Positions 26,955 through 37,577 of a stretch of DNA of 64,000 nucleotides are shown piece after piece (the first letter of the stretch is position 1; each line of letters starts with the position of its first letter). The DNA is from Oscillospiraceae bacterium (GTDB lineage: Bacteria; Bacillota; Clostridia; Oscillospirales; CAG-272). The notes beneath the pieces are model-generated. The model did no database searches. It saw only the letters and a list, made by a program, of their open reading frames with translations, and was not told where the DNA came from. Location: NCBI GenBank assembly GCA_015064415.1, contig SVSG01000001.1:254344-318343 (forward strand), in the 5' to 3' direction. The translations under genes and the position numbers were made by a program.

Positions 26955-27425
26955 TCAATATCTGTAGTGAGCAAAGGCCTTGTTGGCTTCTGCCATTCTG
27001 TGAGTCTCTTCCTTCTTCTTGAATGCGCCGCCCATGCTGTTCTTTGCATCAAGAATCTCAGCAGCAAGGCGCTCTGCCATGGTGCGCTCACCACGGTTAC
27101 GGGAGTAGGTGATGAGCCAACGCAGACCAAGGGTCTGGCGACGCTCTGCACGAACCTCCATAGGAACCTGGTAGGTGGAGCCGCCTACACGACGGGCCTT
27201 AACCTCCAGCACAGGCATGACATTTTCAAGAGCTTCGTTAAATACTTCCAGGGGGTTCTGACCCAGCTTCTCCTCTACGGCGCGGAATGCGTCATAAACG
27301 ATCTTCTGTGCAACACCCTTCTTACCGTCTTCCATTACGTTGTTGATCAGCTTGGTAACAAGCTTGGAATTGTACAACGGATCCGGAAGAACGTCTCTTT
27401 TCGAGATACGACCTCTTCTAGGCAC
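26955..27425 (-). CDS. rpsG: 30S ribosomal protein S7 (uS7)
   Basis: 156 residues, exactly the usual length, from GTG 27425; AAGGAGGG lies 7 bases before it. A longer ATG frame at 27443 would include the ribosome binding site itself. Motifs: [31 protein letters not shown] and the SNP region [21 protein letters not shown]7 nucleates assembly of the 30S head and contacts E-site tRNA. Second gene of the str operon. Confidence 0.97.
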   Translation of the reverse strand: MPRRGRISKRDVLPDPLYNSKLVTKLINNVMEDGKKGVAQKIVYDAFRAVEEKLGQNPLEVFNEALENVMPVLEVKARRVGGSTYQVPMEVRAERRQTLGLRWLITYSRNRGERTMAERLAAEILDAKNSMGGAFKKKEETHRMAEANKAFAHYRY

Positions 27426-27573
27426 TATACTTCCCTCCTTCATTAGAAATATGAAATCTTCGGTACTCGGGGAACCATGCCCCGTCAGCGCTCGTCGAAC
27501 AATGGAGAAAATGAACCAAAGTCAATTTCTTTTCAGCCGGACGATGCTATTTGATACCTGCCCCAAATTTTAA

Positions 27574-27987
27574 TTATTTCTTGGGGGCTTTTGCGCCGTA
27601 CTTGGAACGGCTCTGTTTGCGGTTTGCAACGCCCTGTGCGTCAAGGGTACCGCGAATGATGTGGTAACGAACACCGGGCAGGTCACGTACACGTCCGCCG
27701 CGAATAAGGACAACGGAGTGCTCCTGCAGGTTGTGACCGATACCGGGAATATAGGTGGTTGCCTCAAGACCGTTGGTAAGACGAACTCTTGCGATCTTAC
27801 GAAGTGCAGAGTTGGGCTTCTTCGGGCTTGTGGTAGACACCTTCGTGCACACGCCACGTCTCTGGGGTGCGCGCTGGTCGGTCTGCTCGTTGTTAAGAGA
27901 GTTAAAGCCCTTCTGCAAAACGGGGGACTTGGACTTGTAGGTCTTATCAACACGGCCCTGTCTGACAAGCTGATTGAAAGTTGGCAT
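27574..27987 (-). CDS. rpsL: 30S ribosomal protein S12 (uS12), natural Arg at position 101
   Basis: 137 residues from ATG 27987, with GAAGGAGGA upstream; the frame is open 16 codons further but without signals. Motifs: [29 protein letters not shown] and the [18 protein letters not shown] loop. Lys56 (E. coli Lys42) is conserved. Position 101 (E. coli Lys87, M. tuberculosis Lys88) is Arg, encoded CGT, in [12 protein letters not shown], where Lys is usual. Lys-to-Arg here is a known streptomycin-resistance substitution. S12 controls decoding accuracy. First gene of the str operon, with its own promoter. Confidence 0.97.
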   Translation of the reverse strand: MPTFNQLVRQGRVDKTYKSKSPVLQKGFNSLNNEQTDQRAPQRRGVCTKVSTTSPKKPNSALRKIARVRLTNGLEATTYIPGIGHNLQEHSVVLIRGGRVRDLPGVRYHIIRGTLDAQGVANRKQSRSKYGAKAPKK

Positions 27988-28058
27988 TTTCTTCCTCCTT
28001 CTTTGAAATTTTAATGTTGAAGCTCGTTTGGGCATAGTTCACCCAACGGCGACAACTT

Positions 28059-28087
28059 ATTTTATCATATCTGCTTTTCCTTGTCAA
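28059..28087 (-). promoter_or_regulatory. Sigma-A promoter of the str operon
   Basis: Minus strand TTGACA (28082-28087), 17-base spacer ending TGA, TAAAAT (28059-28064). Leader of about 65-70 bases to rpsL. Confidence 0.85.
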
Positions 28088-28192
28088 GAAAAGCTTTTTG
28101 GCAGAATTCATTTTCTACCTTTCGCACAAATATATTTATTTGTTGCGGTTTGATTTTGGGCACCTTTTCGTCAAATTATGCACTTCACATCA

Positions 28193-28224
28193 CAAAAGGT
28201 CGCCATTTTTATGGCGACCTTTTG
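28193..28224 (-). terminator. Terminator of rpoB-rpoC
   Basis: 12-bp stem CAAAAGGTCGCC / GGCGACCTTTTG with an 8-base AT loop, 12 bases after the rpoC stop. It separates rpoBC from the str operon. Confidence 0.85.
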
Positions 28225-28235
28225 ATTTTCTTCGA

Positions 28236-31200
28236 TCAGAAGGAGTATTCCGCGGCAGGAGCGCTTTCCGTCACGGGCTCAACGTGTACGTCGCTGTAGC
28301 AGGACATACCCGTGCCCGCGGGGATCAGCTTACCGATGATCACGTTCTCCTTCAGGCCAAGCAGGTGGTCGACCTTGCCCTCGATAGCGGCCTCGGTCAA
28401 CACGCGCGTGGTCTCCTGGAAGGAGGCGGCGGACAGGAAGGAATCCGTGCGCAGAGATGCCTTGGTGATACCAAGCAGCTCGCGGGAAGCGACGGCCTCG
28501 CGCAGGTTCTCTTCCCCTGCGGCAATACGCTCGCGGATGATGGCGTTGGCATCCTCGAAATCAAGCAGATCCTTAGAGCTGCCGATACGAAGATCGGTAT
28601 CGCCCGGATCCTCGATGCGCACCTTGCGGGTCATCTGACGTGCGATGATCTCAATGTGCTTATCGTTCACGCTAACGCCCTGAGAGCGGTAGGCCTGCTG
28701 GATCTCTTCAATAATATATTCGTATACGCTGTTCAGGCCGCTGATGCGCATGATGTCGGAGGGCGCCTTGTTGCCCGCGGTAAGAACCTCACCGCGCTTG
28801 ATGGGCTGATCCTCCTTCACGACGATCTGCATGCCGTAAGGAATGGTATACTTGAACATTTCGCCGGTCTCGCCGTCCACAACGCTGATCTCGTTGACGT
28901 TGGCATTCTCGGCCTGCGCAATACGCTGAACGGTACCGGTCTGCTCGCAGATGATGGCGGCCTTCTTGGGCGTTCTGGCCTCGAAGAGCTCATCTACGCG
29001 AGGAAGACCCTGCGTGATATCGGCACCTGCGACACCACCGGAGTGGAAGGTTCTCATCGTCAGCTGGGTACCGGGCTCACCGATCGACTGTGCGGCGATG
29101 ATACCAACGGCCTCACCGACGCTGACGGGCTTACCGGAAGCAAGGTCAGCACCGTAGCAGTGTGCACACACACCGTGACGGGCATGGCACTTGAGCAGGG
29201 TTCTGATGTGCACTTCCTTGATACCGGCGGCCTCGATGGCGGCAACGTCCTCCTCGCGGATCATGTTGTCGGCCTCGACCAGCACCTCACCGGTCTCGGG
29301 ATGCACCACGGGATCGAAGGCGTAACGGCCGGTGATACGCTCTGCGAGCGACTCCAGCGATTTGCCCTGTGCATCGTAAAGCTCGCGCACGACCTGTCCT
29401 TCGGTCGCATCGCAGCACTCCTCGCGCACGATGATCTCCTGAGAAACGTCGACCAGACGGCGGGTCAGGTAACCCGAGTCTGCGGTACGCAGTGCGGTAT
29501 CGGAAAGGGACTTACGGGAGGAACGGGAGCCCATGAAATACTCCAGGATCTTCATACCCTCACGGAAGTTGGACTTGATCGGGATCTCCATCGTTTTACC
29601 GTTGGTTGCGAACATCGAGCCACGCATTGCGGCCAGCTGTCTCATCTGCTTGGTAGAACCACGGGCACCGGAGTCTGCCATGATCTTGATGGGGTTGAGA
29701 GAATGGAAGCACTCCATCATCTTCGCCGTCACCTCTTCGGTGGTAGCGGCCCAGATCTTGATCACGTTGTTATAACGCTCCTCGTCGGTCAGCAAGCCCT
29801 GCTTGTAGTAGCCGTTGATGTCGTCCACCTTTTCCTGTGCAGCGGCAAGGATGGCGGGCTTTTCCTTCGGTACGGTCATGTCGTACACCGAGATCGAGAA
29901 GGAGGCGCGGGTGGAATACTTGTAGCCCATTTCCTTCACGGCGTCCAGCATTTCCGCACATTCTGCGGCACTGTGGCACTTGATGCAGCTGTCAATGAGC
30001 ATACCGAGGATCTTCTTCACGTTACCCTTATTCTTCTTCAGGAACGCGGTGTCGATCTCCATCTTAAGGGCGTTTTCGGGCTTGGAGCGATCCACAAAGC
30101 CAAGGTCCTGCGGGATCTTTTCGTTGAAGATCAAGCATCCGAGCGAGGTCTCTACGATACCCGTTACCGTCTCGCCGTTGATCTCTCTGGAAAGGCGGAT
30201 CCTGATGGGAGCATGCAGGCCCAGTGCACCGTTGGCGTAGGCCATGATGGCCTCATCCATGTTACGGTAGCAGGAGCCCTCGCCGGGCTCGCCGGGCTTC
30301 TCCATCAACAGGTAGTAGGTACCAAGGATCATATCCTGAGAAGGCACTGCCACGGCACGGCCGTCGGCGGGCTTCAAGAGGTTGTTGGCGGAAAGCATCA
30401 GGAAGCGTGCCTCTGCCTGTGCCTCTGCGGACAACGGCACGTGCACGGGCATCTGGTCACCGTCAAAGTCGGCGTTAAACGCGGTACATACCAGGGGGTG
30501 CAGCTTGATGGCACGACCCTCGACCAGTACGGGCTCGAACGCCTGAATGGACAGACGGTGCAAGGTGGGAGCACGGTTAAGAAGCACGGGGTGCTCCTTG
30601 ATCACGTTCTCCAGCGCATCCCAGACCTCGGGGTGCTGGTAAGCACGCTCGATCTTCTTCTGCGCTTCCTTCATATTGGGGGATTTGGTCATTTCGGTCA
30701 GGCGCTTGATGACGAAGGGCTTGAACAGCTCCAGCGCCATTTCGCGGGGCAGGCCGCACTGATAGATCTTCAGATTGGGACCCACCACGATAACCGAACG
30801 GCCGGAATAGTCCACGCGCTTACCAAGCAAGTTCTGACGGAAACGTCCCTGCTTACCGCGCAGCATATCGGAAAGAGATTTCAGAGGACGGTTGGAAGCA
30901 CCGGTGACGGGCTTGCCGCGACGTCCGTTGTCAATGAGAGCATCCACGGCCTCCTGCAGCATGCGCTTCTCGTTGCGCACCACGATCTCGGGCGTGTGCA
31001 TCTTCACCAGCTTGATCAGACGGTTGTTACGTGCGATCACGCGGCGATACAGCTCGTTGAGGTCGGAGGAGGCAAAGCGGCCGCCGTCCAACTGCGTCAT
31101 GGGACGGATATCGGGGGGCAGAACGGGCAGCACCTCAAGGATCGTCCACTCCAGCTTATTGCCGGACTTACGGAAGGCCTCAACGACCTCCAGACGCTTG

Positions 31201-31835
31201 ATCAGGCGCATCTTCTTCTGGCCGGTGGCCACCAGCAGCTCGTTCTTGAGCTGCTGGGAAAGCTCCTCCAGGTCGATGTCCTGCAAAAGCTCCTTTACGG
31301 CCTCCGCGCCCATACCGACGCGGAATTCGTTGCCGTACATCTCGCGGTACTTCTCGTAATCCTTTTCGGAAAGCACCTCACCGCGGCGCAGATTGGTCAG
31401 ACCGGGATCCAGCACCATATTCTCGGCAAAGTAAAGCACCTGCTCAAGATTCTTGGGGGAGATATCCAGCACCTGCGTGATGCGGGCGGCGGAGGACTTG
31501 TAATACCAGATGTGGGAGACGGGCGCGCCGAGCTGGATATGACCCATACGCTCGCGGCGGACCTTCTTGGTGGTCAGCTCAACACCGCACTTCTCACATT
31601 TCAGCACGCGATCGCGGGAAAAGCCGCCGATGTGGGTGTTCTTGTACTTGCCGCAGTAGCAAGCACCGTCCTTGGACGGGCCAAAGATCTTCTCACAGAA
31701 AAGGCCGTCGGGCTCGGGCTTCAGGGTACGGTAGTTGATGGTCTCGGGCTTGGTGACCTCGCCATAGGACCACTCCAAAATCATTTCCGGAGATGCCAGA
31801 CCGATCTTAATCGAATCAAATTCTTTTCTTGCCAT
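28236..31835 (-). CDS. rpoC: DNA-directed RNA polymerase subunit beta'
   Basis: 1199 residues, normal for Firmicutes. Zinc-binding N-terminus ([27 protein letters not shown]), the rudder/lid region, and the Mg-binding catalytic loop NADFDGDQ at 454-461 with Asp456, Asp458 and Asp460. The loop continues MPVHVPLS, with Pro463 where Ala is nearly invariant. Bridge helix and trigger loop regions follow ([19 protein letters not shown]). Start ATG 31835 after AAAAGGAGAG, 19 bases after the rpoB stop. Ends with a terminator at 28193. Confidence 0.98.
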   Translation of the reverse strand: MARKEFDSIKIGLASPEMILEWSYGEVTKPETINYRTLKPEPDGLFCEKIFGPSKDGACYCGKYKNTHIGGFSRDRVLKCEKCGVELTTKKVRRERMGHIQLGAPVSHIWYYKSSAARITQVLDISPKNLEQVLYFAENMVLDPGLTNLRRGEVLSEKDYEKYREMYGNEFRVGMGAEAVKELLQDIDLEELSQQLKNELLVATGQKKMRLIKRLEVVEAFRKSGNKLEWTILEVLPVLPPDIRPMTQLDGGRFASSDLNELYRRVIARNNRLIKLVKMHTPEIVVRNEKRMLQEAVDALIDNGRRGKPVTGASNRPLKSLSDMLRGKQGRFRQNLLGKRVDYSGRSVIVVGPNLKIYQCGLPREMALELFKPFVIKRLTEMTKSPNMKEAQKKIERAYQHPEVWDALENVIKEHPVLLNRAPTLHRLSIQAFEPVLVEGRAIKLHPLVCTAFNADFDGDQMPVHVPLSAEAQAEARFLMLSANNLLKPADGRAVAVPSQDMILGTYYLLMEKPGEPGEGSCYRNMDEAIMAYANGALGLHAPIRIRLSREINGETVTGIVETSLGCLIFNEKIPQDLGFVDRSKPENALKMEIDTAFLKKNKGNVKKILGMLIDSCIKCHSAAECAEMLDAVKEMGYKYSTRASFSISVYDMTVPKEKPAILAAAQEKVDDINGYYKQGLLTDEERYNNVIKIWAATTEEVTAKMMECFHSLNPIKIMADSGARGSTKQMRQLAAMRGSMFATNGKTMEIPIKSNFREGMKILEYFMGSRSSRKSLSDTALRTADSGYLTRRLVDVSQEIIVREECCDATEGQVVRELYDAQGKSLESLAERITGRYAFDPVVHPETGEVLVEADNMIREEDVAAIEAAGIKEVHIRTLLKCHARHGVCAHCYGADLASGKPVSVGEAVGIIAAQSIGEPGTQLTMRTFHSGGVAGADITQGLPRVDELFEARTPKKAAIICEQTGTVQRIAQAENANVNEISVVDGETGEMFKYTIPYGMQIVVKEDQPIKRGEVLTAGNKAPSDIMRISGLNSVYEYIIEEIQQAYRSQGVSVNDKHIEIIARQMTRKVRIEDPGDTDLRIGSSKDLLDFEDANAIIRERIAAGEENLREAVASRELLGITKASLRTDSFLSAASFQETTRVLTEAAIEGKVDHLLGLKENVIIGKLIPAGTGMSCYSDVHVEPVTESAPAAEYSF

Positions 31836-31854
31836 GTCTTTTCTCTCCTTTTAA

Positions 31855-34800
31855 TTATACGTTATCGTCATCGTAGGAATCGTCTTCCTCTTCGCTTACA
31901 GGATAGTAGGAGTCGTCCTCCTCTTCCTGGATCGACATGCCGTTACTTTCGGCCTCGCCCTCAGCCATGACTTCCATGGCCTTGAACTCCTCTTCGATAG
32001 CTGCAAAATCAGCATGCTTTGCGTAAGGATTGGGCTCGTCATCGTTGCAAAGGGTGGACAGCTGGATCTCCTCGCCTGCCTTATCCAGCACGCGGATATC
32101 CAAGCCCAGTGCCTGCAATTCCTTGACAAGCACCTTGAAGGACTCGGGCACGCCGGGGGTGGGGATGTTCTGACCCTTGATGATCGCCTCGTAAGCGCGA
32201 CGGCGGCCGTTGATATCGTCCGACTTCACGGTGAGGATCTCCTGCAGCGTGTAAGCGGCACCGTAGGCCTCCAGGGCCCAAACCTCCATCTCGCCGAAAC
32301 GCTGACCGCCGAACTGCGCCTTACCACCAAGGGGCTGCTGGGTGATGAGGGAGTACGGGCCGTTTGCACGGGCGTGGATCTTATCATCGACAAGGTGATG
32401 CAGCTTCAAATAGTACATGATACCGACGGTAACGGGGTTATCGAAGGGATCGCCGGTGCGGCCGTCGTACAGCGTGGTCTTACCGTCGATGACCTTGACC
32501 TTACCGGTCGCCATCAGCTCAGCCATCTTGGCTGCGTCGGCACGCTCCTCGTGCGTCAGCATGGTGTAATCCTTCTTGCCGTTTTCGTCAACGGTCTCAA
32601 GGAACAGCTCCTTGCCGTCCACGTTCTCGCCCTGACGGATGTCGCGCGCCATACCGGCCATGCGCATACATTCCATAATATCCTTCTCGTTTGCACCGTC
32701 GAACACGGGGGTCATGATCTTCCAACCCAGATGTCTTGCGGCGATACCAAGGTGAACCTCAAGCACCTGACCGATGTTCATACGGGAAGGCACGCCCAGG
32801 GGGTTCAGCACGATATCCAGAGGAGTGCCGTCGGGCAGGAAAGGCATATCCTCGGGAGGCAGAATGCGGGACACAACGCCCTTGTTACCGTGGCGACCTG
32901 CCATCTTGTCACCCACGGAGATCTTACGCTTCTGTGCGATATAAACGCGGACCTGCTTGTTCACACCTGCGGGGAGATCGTCGCCGTTCTCGTGAGAGAA
33001 GACCTTGACGTCCACCACGATGCCGGCCTCGCCGTGAGGCAGACGCAAGGAGGTGTCACGCACTTCCCTTGCCTTCTCGCCGAAGATGGCGCGAAGCAAG
33101 CGATCCTCGGCCGTGGCCTCGCTTTCACCCTTGGGCGTGATCTTACCCACAAGGATGTCACCGGCACGGACCTCGGTGCCCTTCTTGACGATGCCCTCGG
33201 CATTCAGATCCTTCAGGGCATCCTCACCCACGTTGGGGATCTCACGGGTGATCTCCTCCGGCCCGAGCTTGGTGTCACGGGCATCGTGGGTCTTGACCTC
33301 CACGTGCAGGGAGGTATATACGTCGTCGCGCACCAGGCGCTCGTTAAGCAGAACGGCGTCCTCGTAGTTATAACCCTCCCAGGTCATAAAGCCGATGAGC
33401 GCGTTCTTACCAAGCGACATCTCGCCGTTGGCGGTGGCGGGGCCGTCCGCGATCACGCGGCCTGCCTCGATCACGTCACCCTTGTTGACGATCGGGCGCT
33501 GGTTGTAGCAGGTACCTTGGTTGGTACGCTTGAACTTGATCAGCTCGTATACGTCGCGCTCGCCGTTGTCACGGACGATCACGATCTTGTCGGCATCCAC
33601 GTACTCGACAACGCCGTCGTGGTCAGCAACCACCACAACGCCGGAGTCCACGGCTGCCTTGTATTCCATACCGGTACCGATAATGGGAGAGTCGGTCACC
33701 ATCAACGGCACGGCCTGCTTTTGCATGTTGGATCCCATCAGTGCACGGGAGTTGTCATCGTTTTCAAGGAACGGGATCATTGCCGTAGCAACGGAAACCA
33801 CCATCTTGGGGGAAACGTCCATGTAGTCGACCTCGGAGAGCTCTGCCTCACGGATCTCGTTCTTGTCACGTACGTTAACGACCTTGTTGACGAAGTGGCC
33901 CTCTGCATCCAACGGCTCGTTCGCCTGTGCCACCACGTAGCGATCCTCCACGTCGGCGGTCATGTACTCCACCTCGTCGGTGACGATTCCCTTCTCCTTG
34001 TCGTACTTGCGATAGGGGGCCTCGATAAAGCCGTAATCGTTGATACGGGCATAGGTGGTAAGATAAGAGATCAGACCGATGTTGGGACCTTCGGGCGTCT
34101 CGATGGGGCACATGCGTCCGTAATGCGTGTAGTGAACGTCACGCACGTCGAAGGAGGCACGGTCACGGGAGATACCGCCGGGGCCGAGTGCCGACAGACG
34201 GCGCTTGTGCGTCAGTGCTGCCAAGGGGTTGTTCTGGTCCATGAACTGCGAGAGCTGAGAGGAACCGAAGAACTCACGGATACCGGTAGCAACGGGACGG
34301 GTGTTGATCAGCATCTGGGGGGAGATCTTGTCCGCATCCTGCGTGGCCATACGGTCGGTGATCGTCTTCTTCATGCGGATGAAGGCGGCACGCAGTGCGT
34401 GCTGAAGCTGCTCACCCACAGAGCGGACGCGACGGTTGCCCAGATGGTCGATATCGTCATACTGACCGATGTCACGGTTGTGCATCAGGCACAGCATATA
34501 GTTGATCGAGGCGAGAATGTCGTCCTTGGTCACGTGCTTGGGCGCAAGCTCGGCGGCACGCATACGGGCAAGGTTCTTGACCTCCTCCACGTCGCCTGCG
34601 GCCTCCTCGAGGATGGCAAGCAGCACGGGGATGCGAACCTTCTCGTTGATGCCGCAATCCTTGAGGTCGTAGCCGAGGATGTGCTCGGGATAGATCGTGT
34701 TGTTGGAGAAGACCTTGACGGGAGTGCCATCCTCCAGCGCGATCACGACCGCATTGATGCCCGCGTTCTCAATGGCGCGAGCGTCGGTGTTCGTCAGCAC

Positions 34801-35775
34801 GTGACCTGCATCAAAGATCACCTCACCCGTAAGGGGGCTGACGGCGGGCTCGGCAAGTGCAAAACCGGTGATACGGTTGTGCAGAGCCAGCTTCTTGTCA
34901 AACTTGTAACGGCCCACGGGAGCGATCTCGTAGTGGCCGGTGTTGAACAGCATCTCGGAAAGCATCTTCTGAGCGGCCTCGACGACGGCGGGCTCGCCCG
35001 GATGCATTCTGCGGTAAATTTCCTTGAGGGCTTCCTCGCCCGCGGAGCTGTGCTCGTGTGCGGCGATCTCCTCAGACTTATCCTTCTCAAAGGTCAGGCG
35101 CAGGCAATCCTCTTCTCCGAACACCTCAAGGATATCCTCGCGCGTTTCGAACTCGGGGGTTTCGGCAAGTGCGCCAAGTGCGCGGATAAACATCGTCAGC
35201 GGCACCTTCATCTTCTTGTCGATGCGCACGTTGATGACACCGCTGTTATCGTTCTCGTACTCCAGCCAGGCGCCGCGGTAAGGAATGATCTGGGCGGCGT
35301 AGTTACGCTTACCCATCTTGTCGATCTCGGACTTGTAGTAGATGCCGGGGGAACGCACGATCTGGGAAACGATCACGCGCTCTGCGCCGTTGATCACGAA
35401 GGTACCGTCCTCAGTCATGAGCGGGATCTCGCCCATAAATACGTCAGAGTTCTGCACCTCACCCGTTTCCTTGTTGGTCAAGCGGACCTTGACGCGCAGG
35501 GGGGCGGCGTAGTTGACGTCGCGCTCTTTACACTCCTCCACGCTGTACTTGGGGGCCTGTGCGATCGAGTGCGAAAGGAAATCGATCTGCAGCTTGCCCG
35601 AGAAATCGGTTACGGGGGAGACGTCACGCAACACCTCTCCAAGACCTTCATCCAAGAACCACTTGAAGGATTTGGTCTGGACCTCCACAAGGTTCGGCAG
35701 CTCAAGATTATACCGCGCCTTGGAGAAGCTCATTCTGGTGTTCTGACCGAGTTTTTGCTCTTTGACATTGACCAT
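31855..35775 (-). CDS. rpoB: DNA-directed RNA polymerase subunit beta
   Basis: 1306 residues from ATG 35775 (a GTG at 35787 in the same frame is the alternative; neither has an ideal ribosome binding site). Hallmarks: fork loop and rifampicin region [20 protein letters not shown] with [13 protein letters not shown], which carries the wild-type Asp, His and Ser residues, so rifampicin sensitivity is predicted; [14 protein letters not shown]; and [15 protein letters not shown] near the active site. The acidic C-terminus ([12 protein letters not shown]) is an extension. rplJ/rplL do not precede it; it has its own consensus promoter. Confidence 0.97.
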   Translation of the reverse strand: MVNVKEQKLGQNTRMSFSKARYNLELPNLVEVQTKSFKWFLDEGLGEVLRDVSPVTDFSGKLQIDFLSHSIAQAPKYSVEECKERDVNYAAPLRVKVRLTNKETGEVQNSDVFMGEIPLMTEDGTFVINGAERVIVSQIVRSPGIYYKSEIDKMGKRNYAAQIIPYRGAWLEYENDNSGVINVRIDKKMKVPLTMFIRALGALAETPEFETREDILEVFGEEDCLRLTFEKDKSEEIAAHEHSSAGEEALKEIYRRMHPGEPAVVEAAQKMLSEMLFNTGHYEIAPVGRYKFDKKLALHNRITGFALAEPAVSPLTGEVIFDAGHVLTNTDARAIENAGINAVVIALEDGTPVKVFSNNTIYPEHILGYDLKDCGINEKVRIPVLLAILEEAAGDVEEVKNLARMRAAELAPKHVTKDDILASINYMLCLMHNRDIGQYDDIDHLGNRRVRSVGEQLQHALRAAFIRMKKTITDRMATQDADKISPQMLINTRPVATGIREFFGSSQLSQFMDQNNPLAALTHKRRLSALGPGGISRDRASFDVRDVHYTHYGRMCPIETPEGPNIGLISYLTTYARINDYGFIEAPYRKYDKEKGIVTDEVEYMTADVEDRYVVAQANEPLDAEGHFVNKVVNVRDKNEIREAELSEVDYMDVSPKMVVSVATAMIPFLENDDNSRALMGSNMQKQAVPLMVTDSPIIGTGMEYKAAVDSGVVVVADHDGVVEYVDADKIVIVRDNGERDVYELIKFKRTNQGTCYNQRPIVNKGDVIEAGRVIADGPATANGEMSLGKNALIGFMTWEGYNYEDAVLLNERLVRDDVYTSLHVEVKTHDARDTKLGPEEITREIPNVGEDALKDLNAEGIVKKGTEVRAGDILVGKITPKGESEATAEDRLLRAIFGEKAREVRDTSLRLPHGEAGIVVDVKVFSHENGDDLPAGVNKQVRVYIAQKRKISVGDKMAGRHGNKGVVSRILPPEDMPFLPDGTPLDIVLNPLGVPSRMNIGQVLEVHLGIAARHLGWKIMTPVFDGANEKDIMECMRMAGMARDIRQGENVDGKELFLETVDENGKKDYTMLTHEERADAAKMAELMATGKVKVIDGKTTLYDGRTGDPFDNPVTVGIMYYLKLHHLVDDKIHARANGPYSLITQQPLGGKAQFGGQRFGEMEVWALEAYGAAYTLQEILTVKSDDINGRRRAYEAIIKGQNIPTPGVPESFKVLVKELQALGLDIRVLDKAGEEIQLSTLCNDDEPNPYAKHADFAAIEEEFKAMEVMAEGEAESNGMSIQEEEDDSYYPVSEEEDDSYDDDNV

Positions 35776-35928
35776 TGATTTTATCACTCCATTCCATGAT
35801 GTGCCATGCCGCCCGTCAGCAGCAGGCCAGAGGGGGAAAACCGAAAATAACGCTTTTATTAATATCGGTACATAAAAATTACTGAGGGCATAGTTACCCC
35901 TTTTACAGCAATTATAATGCAGTTTAAT
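35776..35928 (-). other. Long rpoB leader
   Basis: About 150 bases of transcribed leader between the rpoB promoter and start codon. It contains C- and G-rich short arms near 35805-35835 (GCCGCCCGTCAGCAGCAGGC region) but I cannot assign a known regulatory RNA. No reading frame with a ribosome binding site was found. Confidence 0.4.
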
Positions 35929-35957
35929 ATTATAGCAAAGAAACCATATCCTGTCAA
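35929..35957 (-). promoter_or_regulatory. Consensus sigma-A promoter of rpoB-rpoC
   Basis: Minus strand TTGACA (35952-35957), 17-base spacer ending TGC, TATAAT (35929-35934). Both boxes perfect, extended -10. Confidence 0.93.
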
Positions 35958-36092
35958 TAGTTTTTTGAAAAAAATATTATTTTTCTTAAAAAAAGTTTTT
36001 TTGTAATATTTTTGCCGCCGACTTGGCCGCCTCCCGTCCTTGCACTTTTTGCGATTTTTTCAAATTTTTTCAAAGTTTTTTTCAAAAAAGAC

Positions 36093-36121
36093 TTGCAATT
36101 CCAAAAGAACTGTGCTATAAT
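36093..36121 (+). promoter_or_regulatory. Sigma-A promoter of rpsT
   Basis: TTGCAA (36093-36098), 17-base spacer ending TGC, TATAAT (36116-36121). The leader contains a hairpin with arms GACAGC..CACC and GGTGCTGTC near 36143-36168 that could be a regulatory target. Confidence 0.85.
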
Positions 36122-36209
36122 ATGCGAATGTATGGACAGGCGTGACAGCGCACCCTCTCAGGTGCTGTCGCAAAAGACCGCATCTATTACTGACAAGGGG
36201 GTGAATGAT

Positions 36210-36473
36210 TTGCCGAATATTAAAAGTGCAAAGAAGCGTGTAAAGGTTACCACGGTAAAGACTCTGCAGAACAAGATGTTCCGCACCCAGCTGAAGACCG
36301 AGATGAAGAAGTACGAAGCTGCTGTCGCTGCCGGTGATGTTGCGCTTGCACAGGAGACCTACAAGGCCGCTGTCAAGAAGATCGACAAGGCTGTTGCTCG
36401 TGGTCTGCTTCACAAGAACGCCGGTGCTCGTAAAAAGAGCCAGTTTACCAAGAAGCTCAACGCTCTTGCTTGA
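36210..36473 (+). CDS. rpsT: 30S ribosomal protein S20 (bS20)
   Basis: 87 residues from TTG 36210, giving the expected MPNIKSAKKRVKV start; GGGGG lies 7 bases upstream. A GTG nine bases earlier is possible. Highly basic helical-bundle protein with RVKVTTVKTLQNKMFRT and a C-terminal KNAGARKKSQFTKKLNAL motif. S20 binds 16S rRNA early in assembly. A non-ATG start is typical for rpsT, where weak initiation supports autoregulation in E. coli (UUG). Single gene between a promoter and a strong terminator. Confidence 0.96.
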   Translation: MPNIKSAKKRVKVTTVKTLQNKMFRTQLKTEMKKYEAAVAAGDVALAQETYKAAVKKIDKAVARGLLHKNAGARKKSQFTKKLNALA

Positions 36474-36490
36474 TTGCAAGTATGAAATTT

Positions 36491-36523
36491 GGGCACTCCG
36501 CCAACCCACGGAGTGCCCTTTTT
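36491..36523 (+). terminator. Terminator of rpsT
   Basis: 10-bp perfect stem GGGCACTCCG (36491-36500) / CGGAGTGCCC (36509-36518) and T5. Confidence 0.95.
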
Positions 36524-36526
36524 CTA

Positions 36527-36555
36527 TTGACTTTTTTCCCCGCGCGCGTTATAAT
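36527..36555 (+). promoter_or_regulatory. Sigma-A promoter of cysK
   Basis: TTGACT (36527-36532), 17-base spacer, TATAAT (36550-36555), starting four bases after the rpsT terminator T tract. Confidence 0.85.
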
Positions 36556-36619
36556 GTTTATAATGGGAAGTTTTGTGCCACGTGCCCGCTTCCAAATCCG
36601 AAATGGCAGGAGGCCGCGT

Positions 36620-37540
36620 ATGTATTGCCGTTCTATCACGGAGCTTGTGGGGGGCACTCCCCTGCTGGAGCCCACCAACTACAATCGCACGCGCGACGCG
36701 CGTATATTATGTAAATTAGAAAGCTTCAACCCCGCAGGCAGCGCAAAGGACCGCGTGGCGCTGATGATGATCCTGGATGCGGAGGCGCGCGGCGCACTGC
36801 ATACGGGCGGCACCATCATCGAACCAACCAGCGGCAACACGGGCATCGGACTTGCCGCCATCGGCGTGCCGCGCGGCTACCGCGTGATCCTCACCATGCC
36901 CGATACGATGAGCGCGGAGCGCCGTCGTTTGCTTGCCGCTTACGGCGCCGATATCATCCTCACCCCGGGCGCCAAGGGCATGCAGGGCGCGATCGACAAG
37001 GCACGGGAGCTTGCCGCAGAGATCCCGAACAGCTTTATCCCCTCGCAATTCGACAATCCCGCCAATCCCCGCGCACACGAGGCGACCACCGCCCGCGAGC
37101 TGCTGGAGGACACGAACGGCCACATCGACATTCTGGTGGCAGGTGTCGGCACGGGCGGCACGATCTCGGGCACCGCGCGCTATCTGCGCCGCCACATTCC
37201 TGACCTCAAGGTCGTGGCCGTTGAGCCCGCCGCCTCTCCCCTGCTCTCGCTTGGAAAAGCGGGCCCCCACGGCCTGCAGGGCATCGGCGCGAACTTCGTC
37301 CCCGACAATCTGGATCGCGCGCTGATCGATGAGGTGATCACAGCCACCGAGGAGGAGGCCTACGCCTGCGCCCGTGAGCTTGGACGCAAGGAAGGCGTGC
37401 TTGTGGGCATCAGCTCGGGCGCGGCGCTTCACGCCGCCGACGTGCTTGCCGCCCGCCCCGGTAACAAGGGCAAGGTGATCGTTGTGATCCTTCCCGACGG
37501 GGCGGACAGATATTTGTCCACGGCTTTATTCGAGCAATGA
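36620..37540 (+). CDS. cysK: Cysteine synthase (O-acetylserine sulfhydrylase)
   Basis: 306 residues from ATG 36620 with AGGAGG 6 bases upstream; the frame extends 50 codons further but runs over the promoter. PLP-dependent fold-type II enzyme making cysteine from O-acetylserine and sulfide. The PLP lysine is in ESFNPAGSAKDRVA, the substrate loop is EPTSGNTGIGLA, the phosphate-binding loop is GVGTGGTISGTARYL, and the C-terminal GISSGAAL motif is intact. No cysE is adjacent. Ends with a bidirectional hairpin. Confidence 0.95.
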   Translation: MYCRSITELVGGTPLLEPTNYNRTRDARILCKLESFNPAGSAKDRVALMMILDAEARGALHTGGTIIEPTSGNTGIGLAAIGVPRGYRVILTMPDTMSAERRRLLAAYGADIILTPGAKGMQGAIDKARELAAEIPNSFIPSQFDNPANPRAHEATTARELLEDTNGHIDILVAGVGTGGTISGTARYLRRHIPDLKVVAVEPAASPLLSLGKAGPHGLQGIGANFVPDNLDRALIDEVITATEEEAYACARELGRKEGVLVGISSGAALHAADVLAARPGNKGKVIVVILPDGADRYLSTALFEQ

Positions 37541-37541
37541 T

Positions 37542-37575
37542 AAAAAGCGGAACAGCAGCGCTGTTCCGCTTTTTG
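37542..37575. terminator. Bidirectional terminator between cysK and the DUF4091 gene
   Basis: Stem AAAAGCGGAACAGC / GCTGTTCCGCTTTT with AGC loop, between convergent stops. Confidence 0.92.
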
Positions 37576-37577
37576 AT

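Noticed and set aside
24807..27446. 879-codon plus-strand frame
   Set aside because: Antisense shadow of fusA and rpsG.
28098..31970. 1290-codon plus-strand frame
   Set aside because: Antisense shadow of rpoC.
32014..35778. 1254-codon plus-strand frame
   Set aside because: Exact antisense of rpoB; caused by codon bias. No ribosome binding site, His/Val/Asp-rich nonsense composition.
36556..36619. T-box or other riboswitch before cysK
   Set aside because: The leader is only about 60 bases and shows no T-box motif or paired regulatory stems.
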